Shown: piece by piece, positions 8,211 through 16,300 of the stretch | Position numbering within the stretch: the first letter of the stretch is position 1 | Layout of the letters: each line of letters starts with the position of its first letter | DNA from: Bradyrhizobium sp. AZCC 1719 | GTDB lineage: Bacteria; Pseudomonadota; Alphaproteobacteria; Rhizobiales; Xanthobacteraceae | Assembly: GCF_036924525.1 (NCBI RefSeq) | Contig: NZ_JAZHRU010000001.1 | Location: forward strand, 6,601,001-6,665,000 | Reading direction: 5' to 3' | Length of the DNA stretch: 64,000 bases | The notes under the pieces: model-generated | Database searches by the model: none | Told to the model about the DNA's origin: nothing | Seen by the model: only the letters and a program-made list of their open reading frames with translations | Position numbers and translations under genes: made by a program

Positions 8211-8313
8211 GTCATCACCCGCGCAGGCGGGTGACCAAGTATTCCAGAGGCAGCAGTGATTGAACCGACAAGCCGCGGCGTACTGGATCCCCCGCATGCG
8301 CGGGGACGACGAT
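8211..8313. repeat. Short dispersed palindromic repeat unit
   Basis: The unit begins with the hairpin TCACCCGC-GCAG-GCGGGTGA (8215-8234), continues CAAGTATTCCAGAG, and ends with TACTGGATCC followed by CCCCGC-ATGC-GCGGGG (8290-8305). Hairpins flanking ACCAAGTATTCCAGAG and TACTGGATC are a familiar intergenic repeat in Bradyrhizobium and relatives (recognised from memory; copies elsewhere were not checked). Confidence 0.6.
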
Positions 8314-8446
8314 CGAGTTTGCGTCGCTTTCTCTGCGTCATTGCGAGCGCAGGTCGACAACAACAATGCGCTCCTGCAAGTGAGTTGCGATAGCACCTCA
8401 AACCCTCGCCTTTCATGTTAACTGCCCCCCTGCTAAACCGCCGGCC

Positions 8447-9826
8447 ATGACCACTATCCCCACCATAAAAACCAACGTCGCCGCGATCTCGATCTTCGCC
8501 AGCGCCGGCATGGCTGCGGCGAAGTTCGCGGTCGGCATCGCGATCGGCTCGCTCGCGCTGATCTCGGAGGCGCTGCATTCCTCCGTCGACGTGATAGCCA
8601 CCATCATCACCTGGCTCGTGGTGCGGGTGTCCGACCAGCCGGCCGACGAGGAACATCACTATGGCCACGGCAAGTTCGAGAGCCTGTCGGCGCTGTTCGT
8701 TATCGCGCTGCTCTATGTGCTGGCCGGCGGCATCCTGGTCGAATCCTGGAGCCGGCTGCGCGAAGGTGCGCCGCCGCCGACGGTATCGGCTGTCCCCTTC
8801 GTCGTGCTGGTGATCGATATCGCGGTCAATTTCTGGCGCGCGCGGGCGCTGCATCGCACGGCGCGGCAGACGCGAAGCCAGGCGCTGGCGGCGGACGCGC
8901 TGCATTTTGCTTCCGACGTGCTCGGCTCCCTCGCCGTCATCGCCGGCCTCGCGCTCACCGGGCTCGGCTATGCCTGGGGCGACTCGGTTGCCGCCATCGC
9001 CGTCGCCGTCATGATCTCGATTCTCGGCCTGCGGCTCGGTCGCTCCACCGTCGAAACCCTGCTCGACCGTGCACCCGCAGGCGCGTCCGAAAAAGCGACC
9101 GCCGCCATCCGCGCGGTGCCCGGCGCGGTCGGCGTCGAACGCGTGCGCGTGCGCATGGTCGGGCCGACGCATTTCATCGACGCCATCGTCAAAGTGCCGC
9201 GCACCTACCCGATCGACCGGGTCGAGGCGATCAAGAAAACCGCGCAAGTCGCGGTCACGCAAGCGCTCGGCGACGCCGACCTCACCTTCACCGCGGTGCC
9301 GGTTGCGCGCGACAATGAGAGCGTGCGCGAGCGCATCATGGTGATCGCCCGCAATGCCGGTCTCGCCGTTCACCATGTCACCGTGCACGATCTCGGCGCA
9401 CGACTGATTGTCGGCATCGACCTCGAAGTCGATGGCGACATGGAACTCACCGCCGCGCACGCCATCGCCCACGACCTGGAGCGCAGCATTCGTGAGGAAT
9501 TTGGCGAGGACGTCGAGGTCGACACCCACATCGAGCCGCTCGAGCCGGAGCTACCGCACGGCACCGACGCCGCGCCTGAGCGCGTCGAAACCATCAAGGC
9601 CGCGCTGTCGCGCTTTGCCGGCAGCAACGGCGCGATCCATGACATTCACAATGTGCGGGTCCGTGACACCGATGCGGGCGAAATCGTCAACTTCCATTGC
9701 CGCGCTGCGCCGTCGATGAGCGTCATCAAGGTGCATGAGAATGTCGACGAGATCGAGCGCGCGCTGCGCCGCGCGTTCCCTTCGATCAAGCGCGTCATCA
9801 GCCATGCCGAACCGCCGCGCGCGTAG
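8447..9826 (+). CDS. Cation diffusion facilitator family metal exporter with extended C-terminus
   Basis: A 459-residue CDF transporter, which exchanges Zn or similar divalent metal for protons at the inner membrane. Six membrane segments fill about residues 12-205. The metal site in TM2 is H44-SSV-D48 and in TM5 H153-FAS-D157, an HD/HD quartet. YiiP-type bacterial CDFs have DD/HD, while HD/HD is known from Zn-selective ZnT proteins. YGHGKFES follows TM2 as in the family. The cytoplasmic part (about 210-459) is roughly twice the usual length and seems to hold repeated ferredoxin-like dimerisation domains, with HDLGARLIVGIDLEVDG and VRVRDTDAGEIVNFHC as similar strands. No regulator gene is adjacent. 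Confidence 0.92.
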   Translation: MTTIPTIKTNVAAISIFASAGMAAAKFAVGIAIGSLALISEALHSSVDVIATIITWLVVRVSDQPADEEHHYGHGKFESLSALFVIALLYVLAGGILVESWSRLREGAPPPTVSAVPFVVLVIDIAVNFWRARALHRTARQTRSQALAADALHFASDVLGSLAVIAGLALTGLGYAWGDSVAAIAVAVMISILGLRLGRSTVETLLDRAPAGASEKATAAIRAVPGAVGVERVRVRMVGPTHFIDAIVKVPRTYPIDRVEAIKKTAQVAVTQALGDADLTFTAVPVARDNESVRERIMVIARNAGLAVHHVTVHDLGARLIVGIDLEVDGDMELTAAHAIAHDLERSIREEFGEDVEVDTHIEPLEPELPHGTDAAPERVETIKAALSRFAGSNGAIHDIHNVRVRDTDAGEIVNFHCRAAPSMSVIKVHENVDEIERALRRAFPSIKRVISHAEPPRA

Positions 9827-10017
9827 GTTTGCGGGCCCGTTCCCGTTTCGGACTCGCATCGAGCGTGCCTTAATTCGCGTTGGACAAGATTTATTTCTAA
9901 TTAACGAATCGTTGACTCTCGACAGCCCGAAAAAAGTGGATTCAAATCGGCATGATTCGGAAGTAATGGGGTGCTTCCGGACAATGTGCAAAAGAGCCTT
10001 CGGCGGGGGTCTAAAGC

Positions 10018-12336
10018 ATGGCGCGCGCGCATGCGGCGAATGCGGCGAACGCGTGTGTCCAATCCGATTCGATCAAAGGATTGGCGCAGTCGATCGCAAA
10101 ACCTGCCTACCACCGGCTGCTCACCGCAGAGCCGGCGCTTCGCCGCGCCGTGCCCACGCTCATCATCGCCTTTCTGATCACGATCTGCCTCGGCGCCTTC
10201 GTGCAGGTGATCGACCAGAGCCGGCAGAAGCGCGCCGCCATGAAGCGCGACCTCTCCGCGCTCACCGAACTCCTGGCCGAACGCCTCGACCGCTTCGCTT
10301 CGGTCCGGCAGGATCGCGCCGCCAATATCGAGCGGCTGCAGAGCCTGCTGCCCGACCTGATCCCGGCCTGGGGCGTTGCGAGCGGCCGCCACGTCATCAT
10401 CACCGGCGCCGATCACCGGATTATGGCCCGTGTTCCCGTCGAAGGCAGCCTTGGCGGCGATCGCATCCTCGACGTCATCAGCACGGCGCAACTGCTCGCC
10501 ACGCCCGGCCAGCAGGGCGTCGTCAGCGACATGACGCTGCCGAACGGCAACGGCGCCATGGCGATCTCGCGGCTGGTCAAATCGCTGCCGGGCATGGTCA
10601 TCGTCATCCAGGAACGGAACGAGCCGCTGTGGGGTTCGGATGCGGCCTTGTCGGTGACGCTGTCGGCCACCACGGGCTTCGTCGTGCTGATCCTCGGCTT
10701 CGCCTTCCACTGGCAATCGACCCGCGCCCGCGAGGGCGACCTGATCAACGACGCGGTGCGAGGCCGGATCGATACCGCGCTCAACCGCGGCCGCTGCGGA
10801 TTGTGGGACTGGGACCTCTCGCGCGGCCGGATCTTCTGGTCGGCATCGATGTTCACGATGCTCGGCCTCGACTCCCGCAACGATCTCCTCACCTTCGGCG
10901 AGGTCAACGCGCTGGTGAAATCCGACGACATCGACCTGTTCGCGATCGCCGACCAGATGATCGCCGGCAAAATCACCCACATCGACCAGAGCTTCCGCAT
11001 GCAGCACACCGGCGGCCACTGGATCTGGCTGCGCGTGCGCTGCGAGCTCAGTCACACCTCGGCCGACGGCGGGTTGCATCTGATCGGCATCGCGGTCGAC
11101 ATCACCGAGCAGAAGAGCCTCGCCGAGAAGACAGTGGAAGCCGACCTCAGGCTGCGCGACGCGATCGAAACCATTCCGGAAGCCTTCGTGCTGTGGGATG
11201 CGGAAGATCGCCTCGTGCTCTGCAACTCGCATTTCCAGCGCCTGCACAAATTGCCCGATACGGCGGTGACCCCCGGCACGTCGTACGAGACCGTGATCGA
11301 GGTCGGCAGCATGCCGGAGGTTCGCACCAGGCTGCAGGAGACCGGCGCGCAAGCGCCGGGAGCCCGCACCTTCGAGGCGCAGCTCGACGACGGAAGCTGG
11401 CTGCATATCAGCGAGCGCCGCACCAAGGACGGCGGCTACGTCTCGGTCGGCACCGACATCACCCGGATCAAGGAACACGAGCAGAAGCTGATCGAAAACG
11501 ACGCCCGCATGCGCGCCAACGTGCTCGACCTGAAGCGCTCGAAGGCGGAACTGGCCGATCTGGCGGAAAAATATTCGCAGGAGAAGAACCGCGCCGAGGA
11601 GGCCAACCAGGCGAAGTCGAAATTCCTCGCCAATATGAGCCACGAGCTGCGCACGCCCTTGAACGCCATCATCGGCTTCTCCGAGATCATGGGCAGCGGC
11701 ATGTTCGGCGTGCTCGGCTCCGACAAGTATCAGGAGTACTGCCACGACATCCTGACCAGCGGCAAATACCTGCTCGAAGTCATCAACGACATCCTCGACA
11801 TGTCGAAGATCGAGGCCGGCCGCATGAAGCTCGACATGGAGCAGCTCGACCTGTCGAAGATCCTGGCGGAGTCGCTGCGCGTGGTGTCCGGGCGCGCCGA
11901 GGACAAGAACCTGACGCTGGACGCCGATATCGAAAGCACCATCTCCGTGGTGGCCGATCGCCGCGCGGTCAAGCAGATCTTCGTCAACCTGCTGTCCAAT
12001 GCCGTGAAGTTCACCCCCGACGACGGCAAGGTCACCGTGCGCAGCCACGTGCTGCCCAACTCGATCGTGCTGATGATCGCCGATACCGGCATCGGCATCG
12101 CGCCCGCTTCGCTGCGGCGGCTGGGCAAGCCGTTCGAGCAGGTCGAGAGCCAGCTCACCAAGACCTACCAGGGCTCGGGCCTTGGGCTTGCCATCGCGCG
12201 GTCGCTGACCAGCCTGCATGGCGGCACGATGCGGCTGCGCTCCAAGCTCGGCACCGGCACCGTCGTCCGCATCGTGCTGCCGCGCGAACCGCAGCAGCCG
12301 AGTCCGACAGCAAGGGCGGAGGCCGAGGCGGCCTGA
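10018..12336 (+). CDS. Membrane PAS histidine kinase, PleC/PdhS-like
   Basis: A 772-residue sensor kinase. Two membrane segments (about 43-62 and 209-232) enclose a periplasmic domain. Two PAS domains follow (about 255-365, ending VDITEQK, and 380-480, ending TDITRIKE), then a coiled coil rich in Lys/Glu. The HisKA domain has phospho-acceptor H542 in NMSHELRTPLNAIIGFSEIM, and the HATPase domain has the N box NLLSNAVKFTP, IADTGIGIAP and GSGLGLAIAR. The H-box neighbourhood matches PleC/PdhS/DivJ-type alphaproteobacterial cell-cycle kinases; orthology to PleC itself is inferred. No response regulator is adjacent, as is usual for this group. It ends 2 bases from the converging LysR gene. Confidence 0.9.
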   Translation: MARAHAANAANACVQSDSIKGLAQSIAKPAYHRLLTAEPALRRAVPTLIIAFLITICLGAFVQVIDQSRQKRAAMKRDLSALTELLAERLDRFASVRQDRAANIERLQSLLPDLIPAWGVASGRHVIITGADHRIMARVPVEGSLGGDRILDVISTAQLLATPGQQGVVSDMTLPNGNGAMAISRLVKSLPGMVIVIQERNEPLWGSDAALSVTLSATTGFVVLILGFAFHWQSTRAREGDLINDAVRGRIDTALNRGRCGLWDWDLSRGRIFWSASMFTMLGLDSRNDLLTFGEVNALVKSDDIDLFAIADQMIAGKITHIDQSFRMQHTGGHWIWLRVRCELSHTSADGGLHLIGIAVDITEQKSLAEKTVEADLRLRDAIETIPEAFVLWDAEDRLVLCNSHFQRLHKLPDTAVTPGTSYETVIEVGSMPEVRTRLQETGAQAPGARTFEAQLDDGSWLHISERRTKDGGYVSVGTDITRIKEHEQKLIENDARMRANVLDLKRSKAELADLAEKYSQEKNRAEEANQAKSKFLANMSHELRTPLNAIIGFSEIMGSGMFGVLGSDKYQEYCHDILTSGKYLLEVINDILDMSKIEAGRMKLDMEQLDLSKILAESLRVVSGRAEDKNLTLDADIESTISVVADRRAVKQIFVNLLSNAVKFTPDDGKVTVRSHVLPNSIVLMIADTGIGIAPASLRRLGKPFEQVESQLTKTYQGSGLGLAIARSLTSLHGGTMRLRSKLGTGTVVRIVLPREPQQPSPTARAEAEAA

Positions 12337-12338
12337 TC

Positions 12339-13283
12339 TTACGCCAGCGTCGGCGCCACTTCGCGGGCGACCTGCACCAGCGCCGCGATCAGCGGCGTCA
12401 TCGGATCGCGCTGCGGGATCACCATGCCGATGCTGTAGTCGACGACGGGATCGACGATCGGGATGCTGCGGACGGAGTCGGCGAGCCCCAGCGTCTCCGC
12501 AAGCTTGGCCGGCATCACGCTCGCCCAGCGCCCGGTCTTCACATGCGTGTAGAGCACCAACAGCGAGTTCGAGGTCAGCGTCGGCGTGGCCTCGGCTCCG
12601 ACGGACGCCAGCGCGCGATCGATGATGCGGCGGTTCTGCATGTCCGGCGTCAACAGGCACAACGGCACCTGCCCGACCTCCTTCCAGGTGACCTGCTTGC
12701 GGTCGCCGAACATGGCGTCGGGCGCCGTCAGCAGACGATAGCTTTCGTTGTAGAGCGGAATGGTGCGAACCTTGCCGATCGGCTCGTTCTCGATATAGGT
12801 CAGCCCGGCGTCGACCTCGAGATTTTCGAGAAGACCCAGCACGTCGGCCGACGTGCAGGACTGGATGCGAAAGCGCACGTCCGGGTAGCGCGCGCGGTAC
12901 GGCGTCGTGAGCTGCGCCACCATGCCGAGCACGGTCGGGATCGCGGCGATCCTGATTTCGCCGGAGAGCTTGTCCTTGAGGCTGTTGATCTCCTGCCGCA
13001 TGGCACGCGCGTCGCCGACGATGCGCCGCGCCCAGTCGAGCGTGCGCTCGCCCTCCGGCGTAAAGCCCTGAAAGCGGGAGCCGCGCTGTACCAGCATGAC
13101 GCCGAGAATTTCCTCGAGCTGCTTGAGGCTGGTCGACATGGTCGGCTGGGTGACGCCGCAGGCTTCCGCAGCCCGCCCAAAATGCCGTTCCTTTGCCAGC
13201 GCCAGCAGAAGTTCAAGCTTGTCGATCAAGGAGGAAATCCCGGGAAAATATGGTGACAAAAAGGGCAATTGCCCGGTTGCCAT
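12339..13283 (-). CDS. LysR-family transcriptional regulator
   Basis: A 314-residue LysR-type regulator. The winged helix-turn-helix is KERHFGRAAEACGVTQPTMSTSLKQLEE, and a two-lobe effector-binding domain runs from about 110 (GEIRIAAIPTVLGMVAQL) to the C-terminus. The start is uncertain: the ATG at 13283 adds 18 residues before the usual family start, and a TTG at 13229 (giving LIDKLELLLALAKE) matches typical members better; neither has a clear ribosome site. The sequence resembles LysR regulators found beside formate dehydrogenase genes in alphaproteobacteria (from memory), but no such genes are in this window, so its target is unknown. It converges on the PleC-like kinase. Confidence 0.88.
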   Translation of the reverse strand: MATGQLPFLSPYFPGISSLIDKLELLLALAKERHFGRAAEACGVTQPTMSTSLKQLEEILGVMLVQRGSRFQGFTPEGERTLDWARRIVGDARAMRQEINSLKDKLSGEIRIAAIPTVLGMVAQLTTPYRARYPDVRFRIQSCTSADVLGLLENLEVDAGLTYIENEPIGKVRTIPLYNESYRLLTAPDAMFGDRKQVTWKEVGQVPLCLLTPDMQNRRIIDRALASVGAEATPTLTSNSLLVLYTHVKTGRWASVMPAKLAETLGLADSVRSIPIVDPVVDYSIGMVIPQRDPMTPLIAALVQVAREVAPTLA

Positions 13284-13366
13284 AAATAGCACGGACGGGC
13301 GGGTACCAATACTTCAAAAACGGCGTCCGATACCTGCGAATTCAATATAATATAATGTTGATCGTG

Positions 13367-13399
13367 CTCGACCCTGGCGCGGGATGCGCCAGGGTCGAG
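13367..13399 (-). terminator. Strong hairpin terminator after the DUF4394 gene
   Basis: CTCGACCCTGGCGC, loop GGGAT, then GCGCCAGGGTCGAG is a perfect 14-bp stem, 22 bases beyond the stop codon of the DUF4394 gene on the minus strand. There is no T-run, but stem strength and position support termination. Confidence 0.75.
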
Positions 13400-13420
13400 G
13401 CACCAGACAGCAGGAATCCG

Positions 13421-14197
13421 CTACATGCCCATAAGCGCGATATCCTTCACCGTACCGCTGACGCCGGCGATTTTTGCGGCCTCGGTGGCTTTTCCGGTAG
13501 CGAGGTCGACGCTGTAGAGCGTGCCGTCCGCCATTAGCCAGGCTTCGTTCTTGCCGGCACCGTCGGACCAGATGTCAAATGCGACGGTACCCGCCTTGAT
13601 CCCGAGCTTGCCGATCGCGCCGAGCGCGCCGTCATTCGGCGGCGCCTGCTTGATCAATCCGCCGATGGTCGCATCGATGTTGAACAAGGCAGTCTCCTTG
13701 GCCCCTTTCACCGAATTGGTGTAAGCGCCGGCAACGATGTTCGGCTTCTCGCCCTTGTGCATGTCGCTCTCGGCATATTTGTGATCGCCGTCCTTGGTCA
13801 CCTTGCCGTCATCGACATTCGCCCGCAGGTTCATTCCGTCGGCGCCCATCACGCGCAGGCGGTCCGCCGCCGGGTTGAAATCGACAGTTGCGGCCACGCC
13901 CTTGGCCAGCATGGTGTCAAGCTTGGACTTCATCGTGGCCTTGCCGTCCATCGCAATGGTCACGACAGTTCCATCATCGACCAGCCCATAGAGCATGCCG
14001 TCGGCCGGACGTACGTCGATGCCGACCAGCGCCCCGGAAATGCCGGTGACCTTGACCGAACCGGTCGCTTTTTTCTGCGCGGTATCGACCACGGCAATGG
14101 TGTCACCGCCGATCAGCGCGGCAATCTGCGCGGCGTTGGCGGCAGCGGACGACAGCAAGAGTGCGGCCGAAGCGGCGAAAATCGAGCGAAAATTCAT
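13421..14197 (-). CDS. DUF4394 exported beta-propeller-like protein
   Basis: A 258-residue exported protein with a clean signal peptide (MNFRSIFAASAALLLSSAAANA-A). The mature part shows the DUF4394 pattern: IAALIGGDTIAVVDTAQKK, ALVGIDVRPADGMLYGL, VDFNPAADRLRVMGADGMNLRANVDDG, and repeats of about 40 residues ending GTLYSVDLATGKA. Function is unknown for the family. The ATG at 14197 follows GGGAGA. Upstream on the same strand is a TGCATCC-N16-GGTA promoter identical in layout to the one in front of the divergent ECF sigma gene, so it is very likely a target of that sigma factor (inference). Confidence 0.87.
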   Translation of the reverse strand: MNFRSIFAASAALLLSSAAANAAQIAALIGGDTIAVVDTAQKKATGSVKVTGISGALVGIDVRPADGMLYGLVDDGTVVTIAMDGKATMKSKLDTMLAKGVAATVDFNPAADRLRVMGADGMNLRANVDDGKVTKDGDHKYAESDMHKGEKPNIVAGAYTNSVKGAKETALFNIDATIGGLIKQAPPNDGALGAIGKLGIKAGTVAFDIWSDGAGKNEAWLMADGTLYSVDLATGKATEAAKIAGVSGTVKDIALMGM

Positions 14198-14247
14198 CGT
14201 AAAGTCTCCCTGTGTTCCTACGATCCTCTCGGGACCGACACAGCGGG

Positions 14248-14274
14248 TACCGGCGGCACGGCGAAACGGATGCA
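14248..14274 (-). promoter_or_regulatory. Predicted ECF-sigma promoter for the DUF4394 gene
   Basis: On the minus strand TGCATCC (14274-14268) is followed by a 16-base spacer and GGTA (14251-14248), about 50 bases before the ATG at 14197. It matches the plus-strand element in sequence and spacing, and the -35/-10 resembles the GCATCC...CGTA type used by SigK-like ECF factors. Confidence 0.7.
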
Positions 14275-14300
14275 GCACACTGAAAATAATTTTCGGCACA

Positions 14301-14327
14301 TGCATCCAAATGCCGCATCTCACGGTA
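14301..14327 (+). promoter_or_regulatory. Predicted autoregulatory ECF-sigma promoter
   Basis: TGCATCC (14301-14307), a 16-base spacer, then GGTA (14324-14327). Transcription would begin about 14334, 18 bases before the sigma gene ATG at 14352. The element overlaps the alternative upstream ATG at 14310, which argues against that start. Confidence 0.7.
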
Positions 14328-14351
14328 GAACAACTATGCAAGGGCATAGAC

Positions 14352-14930
14352 ATGACCGGAAATGGCACGATCACGGCTGGCTGGCGCAACCTCGCCGTTC
14401 TCGATCAGGAGCGCGAGTCGCAGCTTGCCGCCGCATTGGCGCGTTGTGCAGCCGGCGACCGTGCTGCGTTGCAGATGATCTACAATAGCGAGGCGCCGCG
14501 CATGGTCGGCGTCGCTCGCCGCATTCTGTTTCGGCAGGATCTTGCGGAAGAAGCGGTCCACGATGCCTTTATACGGATCTGGCGCGGTGCAGCCGGGTTC
14601 GACCCGCATCGCGGCAGCGCGCGCGGCTGGCTCTATGCGGTGGTGCGCAACCGCGCCCTGAGCATTCATCGCAATGAGCACCGCTATGATACGTCAGACG
14701 AAAACGCCCAAAATATCGACTGCGAAGCCACCCTGTCGCGAATGCCGGAAACCAGCGCGCTGCGCCGATGCCTCGAGCGGATCGACCGCCCGCGCCGTGA
14801 TGTCGTGGTGCTGGCCTACGTTCACGGGATGAGCCACGGAGAGTTGGCGGGAAGACTCAGGGTTCCGCTCGGCACGGTCAAGAGCTGGGTACGGCGCAGC
14901 CTGTTTGCGTTGCAGGAGTGCATGGGATGA
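14352..14930 (+). CDS. ECF RNA polymerase sigma factor (SigK/RskA-type system)
   Basis: A 192-residue extracytoplasmic-function sigma factor. Region 2 includes RRILFRQDLAEEAVHDAFIRIWRGA (core binding and -10 recognition). Region 4 has DVVVLAYVHGMSHGELAGRLRVPLGTVKSWVRRSL, a helix-turn-helix for the -35 element. AGGG at 14341 sits 7 bases before the ATG; earlier in-frame starts fall inside the predicted promoter. Its stop overlaps the anti-sigma start (ATGA), the usual coupling for such pairs. It would be held by the membrane anti-sigma factor and, on release, transcribe itself and the divergent DUF4394 gene (inference from the paired promoters). Confidence 0.93.
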   Translation: MTGNGTITAGWRNLAVLDQERESQLAAALARCAAGDRAALQMIYNSEAPRMVGVARRILFRQDLAEEAVHDAFIRIWRGAAGFDPHRGSARGWLYAVVRNRALSIHRNEHRYDTSDENAQNIDCEATLSRMPETSALRRCLERIDRPRRDVVVLAYVHGMSHGELAGRLRVPLGTVKSWVRRSLFALQECMG

Positions 14931-15685
14931 ACCAGCCCGATGCAGATGCCGATGACGCAATGGCCGCCGATTATGTCATGGGCCTGCTGGATGACGCCGA
15001 GCACGCCGCGGCCGAACGGCGCATCGAGACCGACGACGGCTTTGCCCGGGCCGTCAGCGCGTGGCGGGAACGGCTTGCAGACCTCGATTCCACCGCCGAG
15101 GAAACGCCGCCCAGCCCGGCGCTTTGGCAGCGCATCGCGGATGCAACCAAAATCGCGCCGATCGACGCCCTGCCCTCCGCACGCGCTGCGCTGCGCGGCG
15201 CCACGCTGTGGGACAACATCCGGTTCTGGCGCGGCCTCGGTATCGGCGGCGCGCTCGCCGCGCTGCTGTTTGCGGTGATCATGGTCGGCGCGTTGACAAC
15301 GTCGCGTCACCTTCGCAACGACCTGATTGCGCTGGCGCAGAGCAAGCCCGTCTACGTCGCCGTGCTGGTGAACGATGCGACCCAAGAGGCCGGAGCCATC
15401 GTCAACGCATTTTCAAATGGCCGGGTCGAGCTCATTCCGCTACGTCCGATCGAGGTTCCCGCCGGCCGCACGCTGCAGGTCTGGACGCTGTGGGATCGCG
15501 CCGTCGGCCCGAAATCAATCGGCCTCACCGGTCAGTCGCGCACGCTGCAGCTGAATTTGGAGTCGTTGCCGGAGACCGTGCAAAATCAGCTGTTCGAGAT
15601 CACGCTGGAGCCTGAAGGCGGCTCTCCCATCGGACGACCGACAGGCCCAATCCTGTTCAAGGGTAACGCGGCGCGAACCTTGTAA
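14927..15685 (+). CDS. Membrane anti-sigma factor, RskA family
   Basis: A 252-residue single-pass anti-sigma factor. The cytoplasmic N-terminus (about 1-95) has AADYVMGLLDDAEHAAAERRIETD and WRERLADLD, the sigma-binding fold of RskA-like proteins without the zinc HxxxCxxC motif. One membrane helix lies at about 103-122 (GIGGALAALLFAVIMVGALT). The periplasmic C-terminal domain contains LQVWTLWDR and FEITLEPEGGSPIGRPTGPI, typical of the anti-sigma-K sensor domain. The ATG at 14927 overlaps the sigma stop and follows AGGAG (14914-14918). It should inhibit the ECF factor until a periplasmic signal triggers proteolysis (family knowledge); the signal is unknown. Confidence 0.92.
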   Translation: MNQPDADADDAMAADYVMGLLDDAEHAAAERRIETDDGFARAVSAWRERLADLDSTAEETPPSPALWQRIADATKIAPIDALPSARAALRGATLWDNIRFWRGLGIGGALAALLFAVIMVGALTTSRHLRNDLIALAQSKPVYVAVLVNDATQEAGAIVNAFSNGRVELIPLRPIEVPAGRTLQVWTLWDRAVGPKSIGLTGQSRTLQLNLESLPETVQNQLFEITLEPEGGSPIGRPTGPILFKGNAARTL

Positions 15686-15728
15686 TGGTCGAGCCGTGCC
15701 GCTCGTACGTGACGGCAGCGGTTCAGTT

Positions 15729-15989
15729 TCAGCACCAGCCCTTCTTCCAGTGACCGGGCGGGCAGCCACGGCCGCGCCAACCGACCTTCCGGCCGCGGCT
15801 CCAACCAAACGGACGGTAACCATGCCCGCGGCCCCAACCATGCCCGCGGCCGTGCCCGCCCTTTACTTCGATCAGATCGCCCTTGACCAAGGAGTCGTGG
15901 ATCAACGGGTAGCCGCGGGGCATCGCCGTTGCCGGGGACATAAAAGCCATTGGTAGTGTGAGCACGATTCCAAACAGTAGTTTGCGCAT
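15729..15989 (-). CDS. Small exported Gly/His/Arg-rich protein
   Basis: An 86-residue protein with a good signal peptide (MRKLLFGIVLTLPMAFMSPATA) and a mature part dominated by Gly, His and Arg (GGHGRGHGWGRGHGYRPFGW), ending with two cysteines in CPPGHWKKGWC. The composition suggests metal or nucleic-acid binding or an envelope structural role; no function is claimed. It resembles in style the short GCG/CRPG-type exported proteins common in Bradyrhizobium. It converges on the anti-sigma gene with a 43-base gap. Confidence 0.72.
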   Translation of the reverse strand: MRKLLFGIVLTLPMAFMSPATAMPRGYPLIHDSLVKGDLIEVKGGHGRGHGWGRGHGYRPFGWSRGRKVGWRGRGCPPGHWKKGWC

Positions 15990-16300
15990 GGGCCATCCCG
16001 TTCCAAGGTTGAAGACACCGCTCTCAAGCAGGAAAAAGCGGCAATAGTTCCGCGCGATTGAGGCGGACTCCCGAAAGCCGCCATTGGCGCACCGTTCCCG
16101 TCAAAAATCAGGAGGGCCGTCGATCGGCGGGCCAAGCCATTCTTTCGCCCGCAACCGAAAAGATCGGGAACGATATCCATCGTCCGGCGTTCCAGATTAG
16201 AGCAGGTAGTTCAGGAAGGAGAAATCCACCGGAATTATCAGCTCAAAAGCCCCGTCAGTTATTTAGATAGCTGGCGGGGTTTTGATTGGGGGAGAGGTTT
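15990..16300. other. Intergenic region, promoter plus terminator
   Basis: 311 bases between divergent small genes. Apart from the hairpin at 16250-16283 no gene was seen. AAGGAG at about 16216 looks like a ribosome site but no start codon follows at a usable distance. A short untranslated RNA ending at the hairpin is possible. Confidence 0.35.
16250..16283. terminator. Intrinsic terminator just upstream of a small gene
   Basis: CCCCGTCAG, a 12-base A/T-rich loop, then CTGGCGGGG with TTTT after it; AAAAG precedes the stem, so the signal reads in both directions. It ends 5 bases before the ribosome site (16288-16296) of the next plus-strand gene, which is the position of an attenuator. Confidence 0.7.

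Larger units (their letters stand above)
7365..8446. other. Gene-poor 1.1-kb block of degenerate dispersed repeats
   Basis: No credible gene was found over 1,082 bases. The open frames here have the skewed Arg/Ser/Cys-rich composition of non-coding DNA. The sequence from about 7690 to 8160 resembles the repeat-derived text that gives many spurious hypothetical proteins in Bradyrhizobium annotations (recognised from memory, not searched). Two palindromic units are listed separately. The block probably also carries the promoters of the metallopeptidase (-) and the CDF gene (+). Confidence 0.5.

Noticed and set aside
7961..9529. 522-codon minus-strand frame over the CDF gene
   Set aside because: His/Asp/Arg-biased antisense of a real transporter gene; no family motif.
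9735..13256. Very long open frames overlapping the PleC-like kinase (plus-strand 1,173 codons; minus-strand 919 codons at 9901-12660)
   Set aside because: They are out-of-frame shadows in GC-rich DNA, with Arg/His/Gly-biased composition and no domains, over a gene with a complete kinase architecture.
14310..14351. Upstream ATG of the ECF sigma gene
   Set aside because: It lies between the -35 and -10 elements of the predicted promoter, so it would not be transcribed from it.
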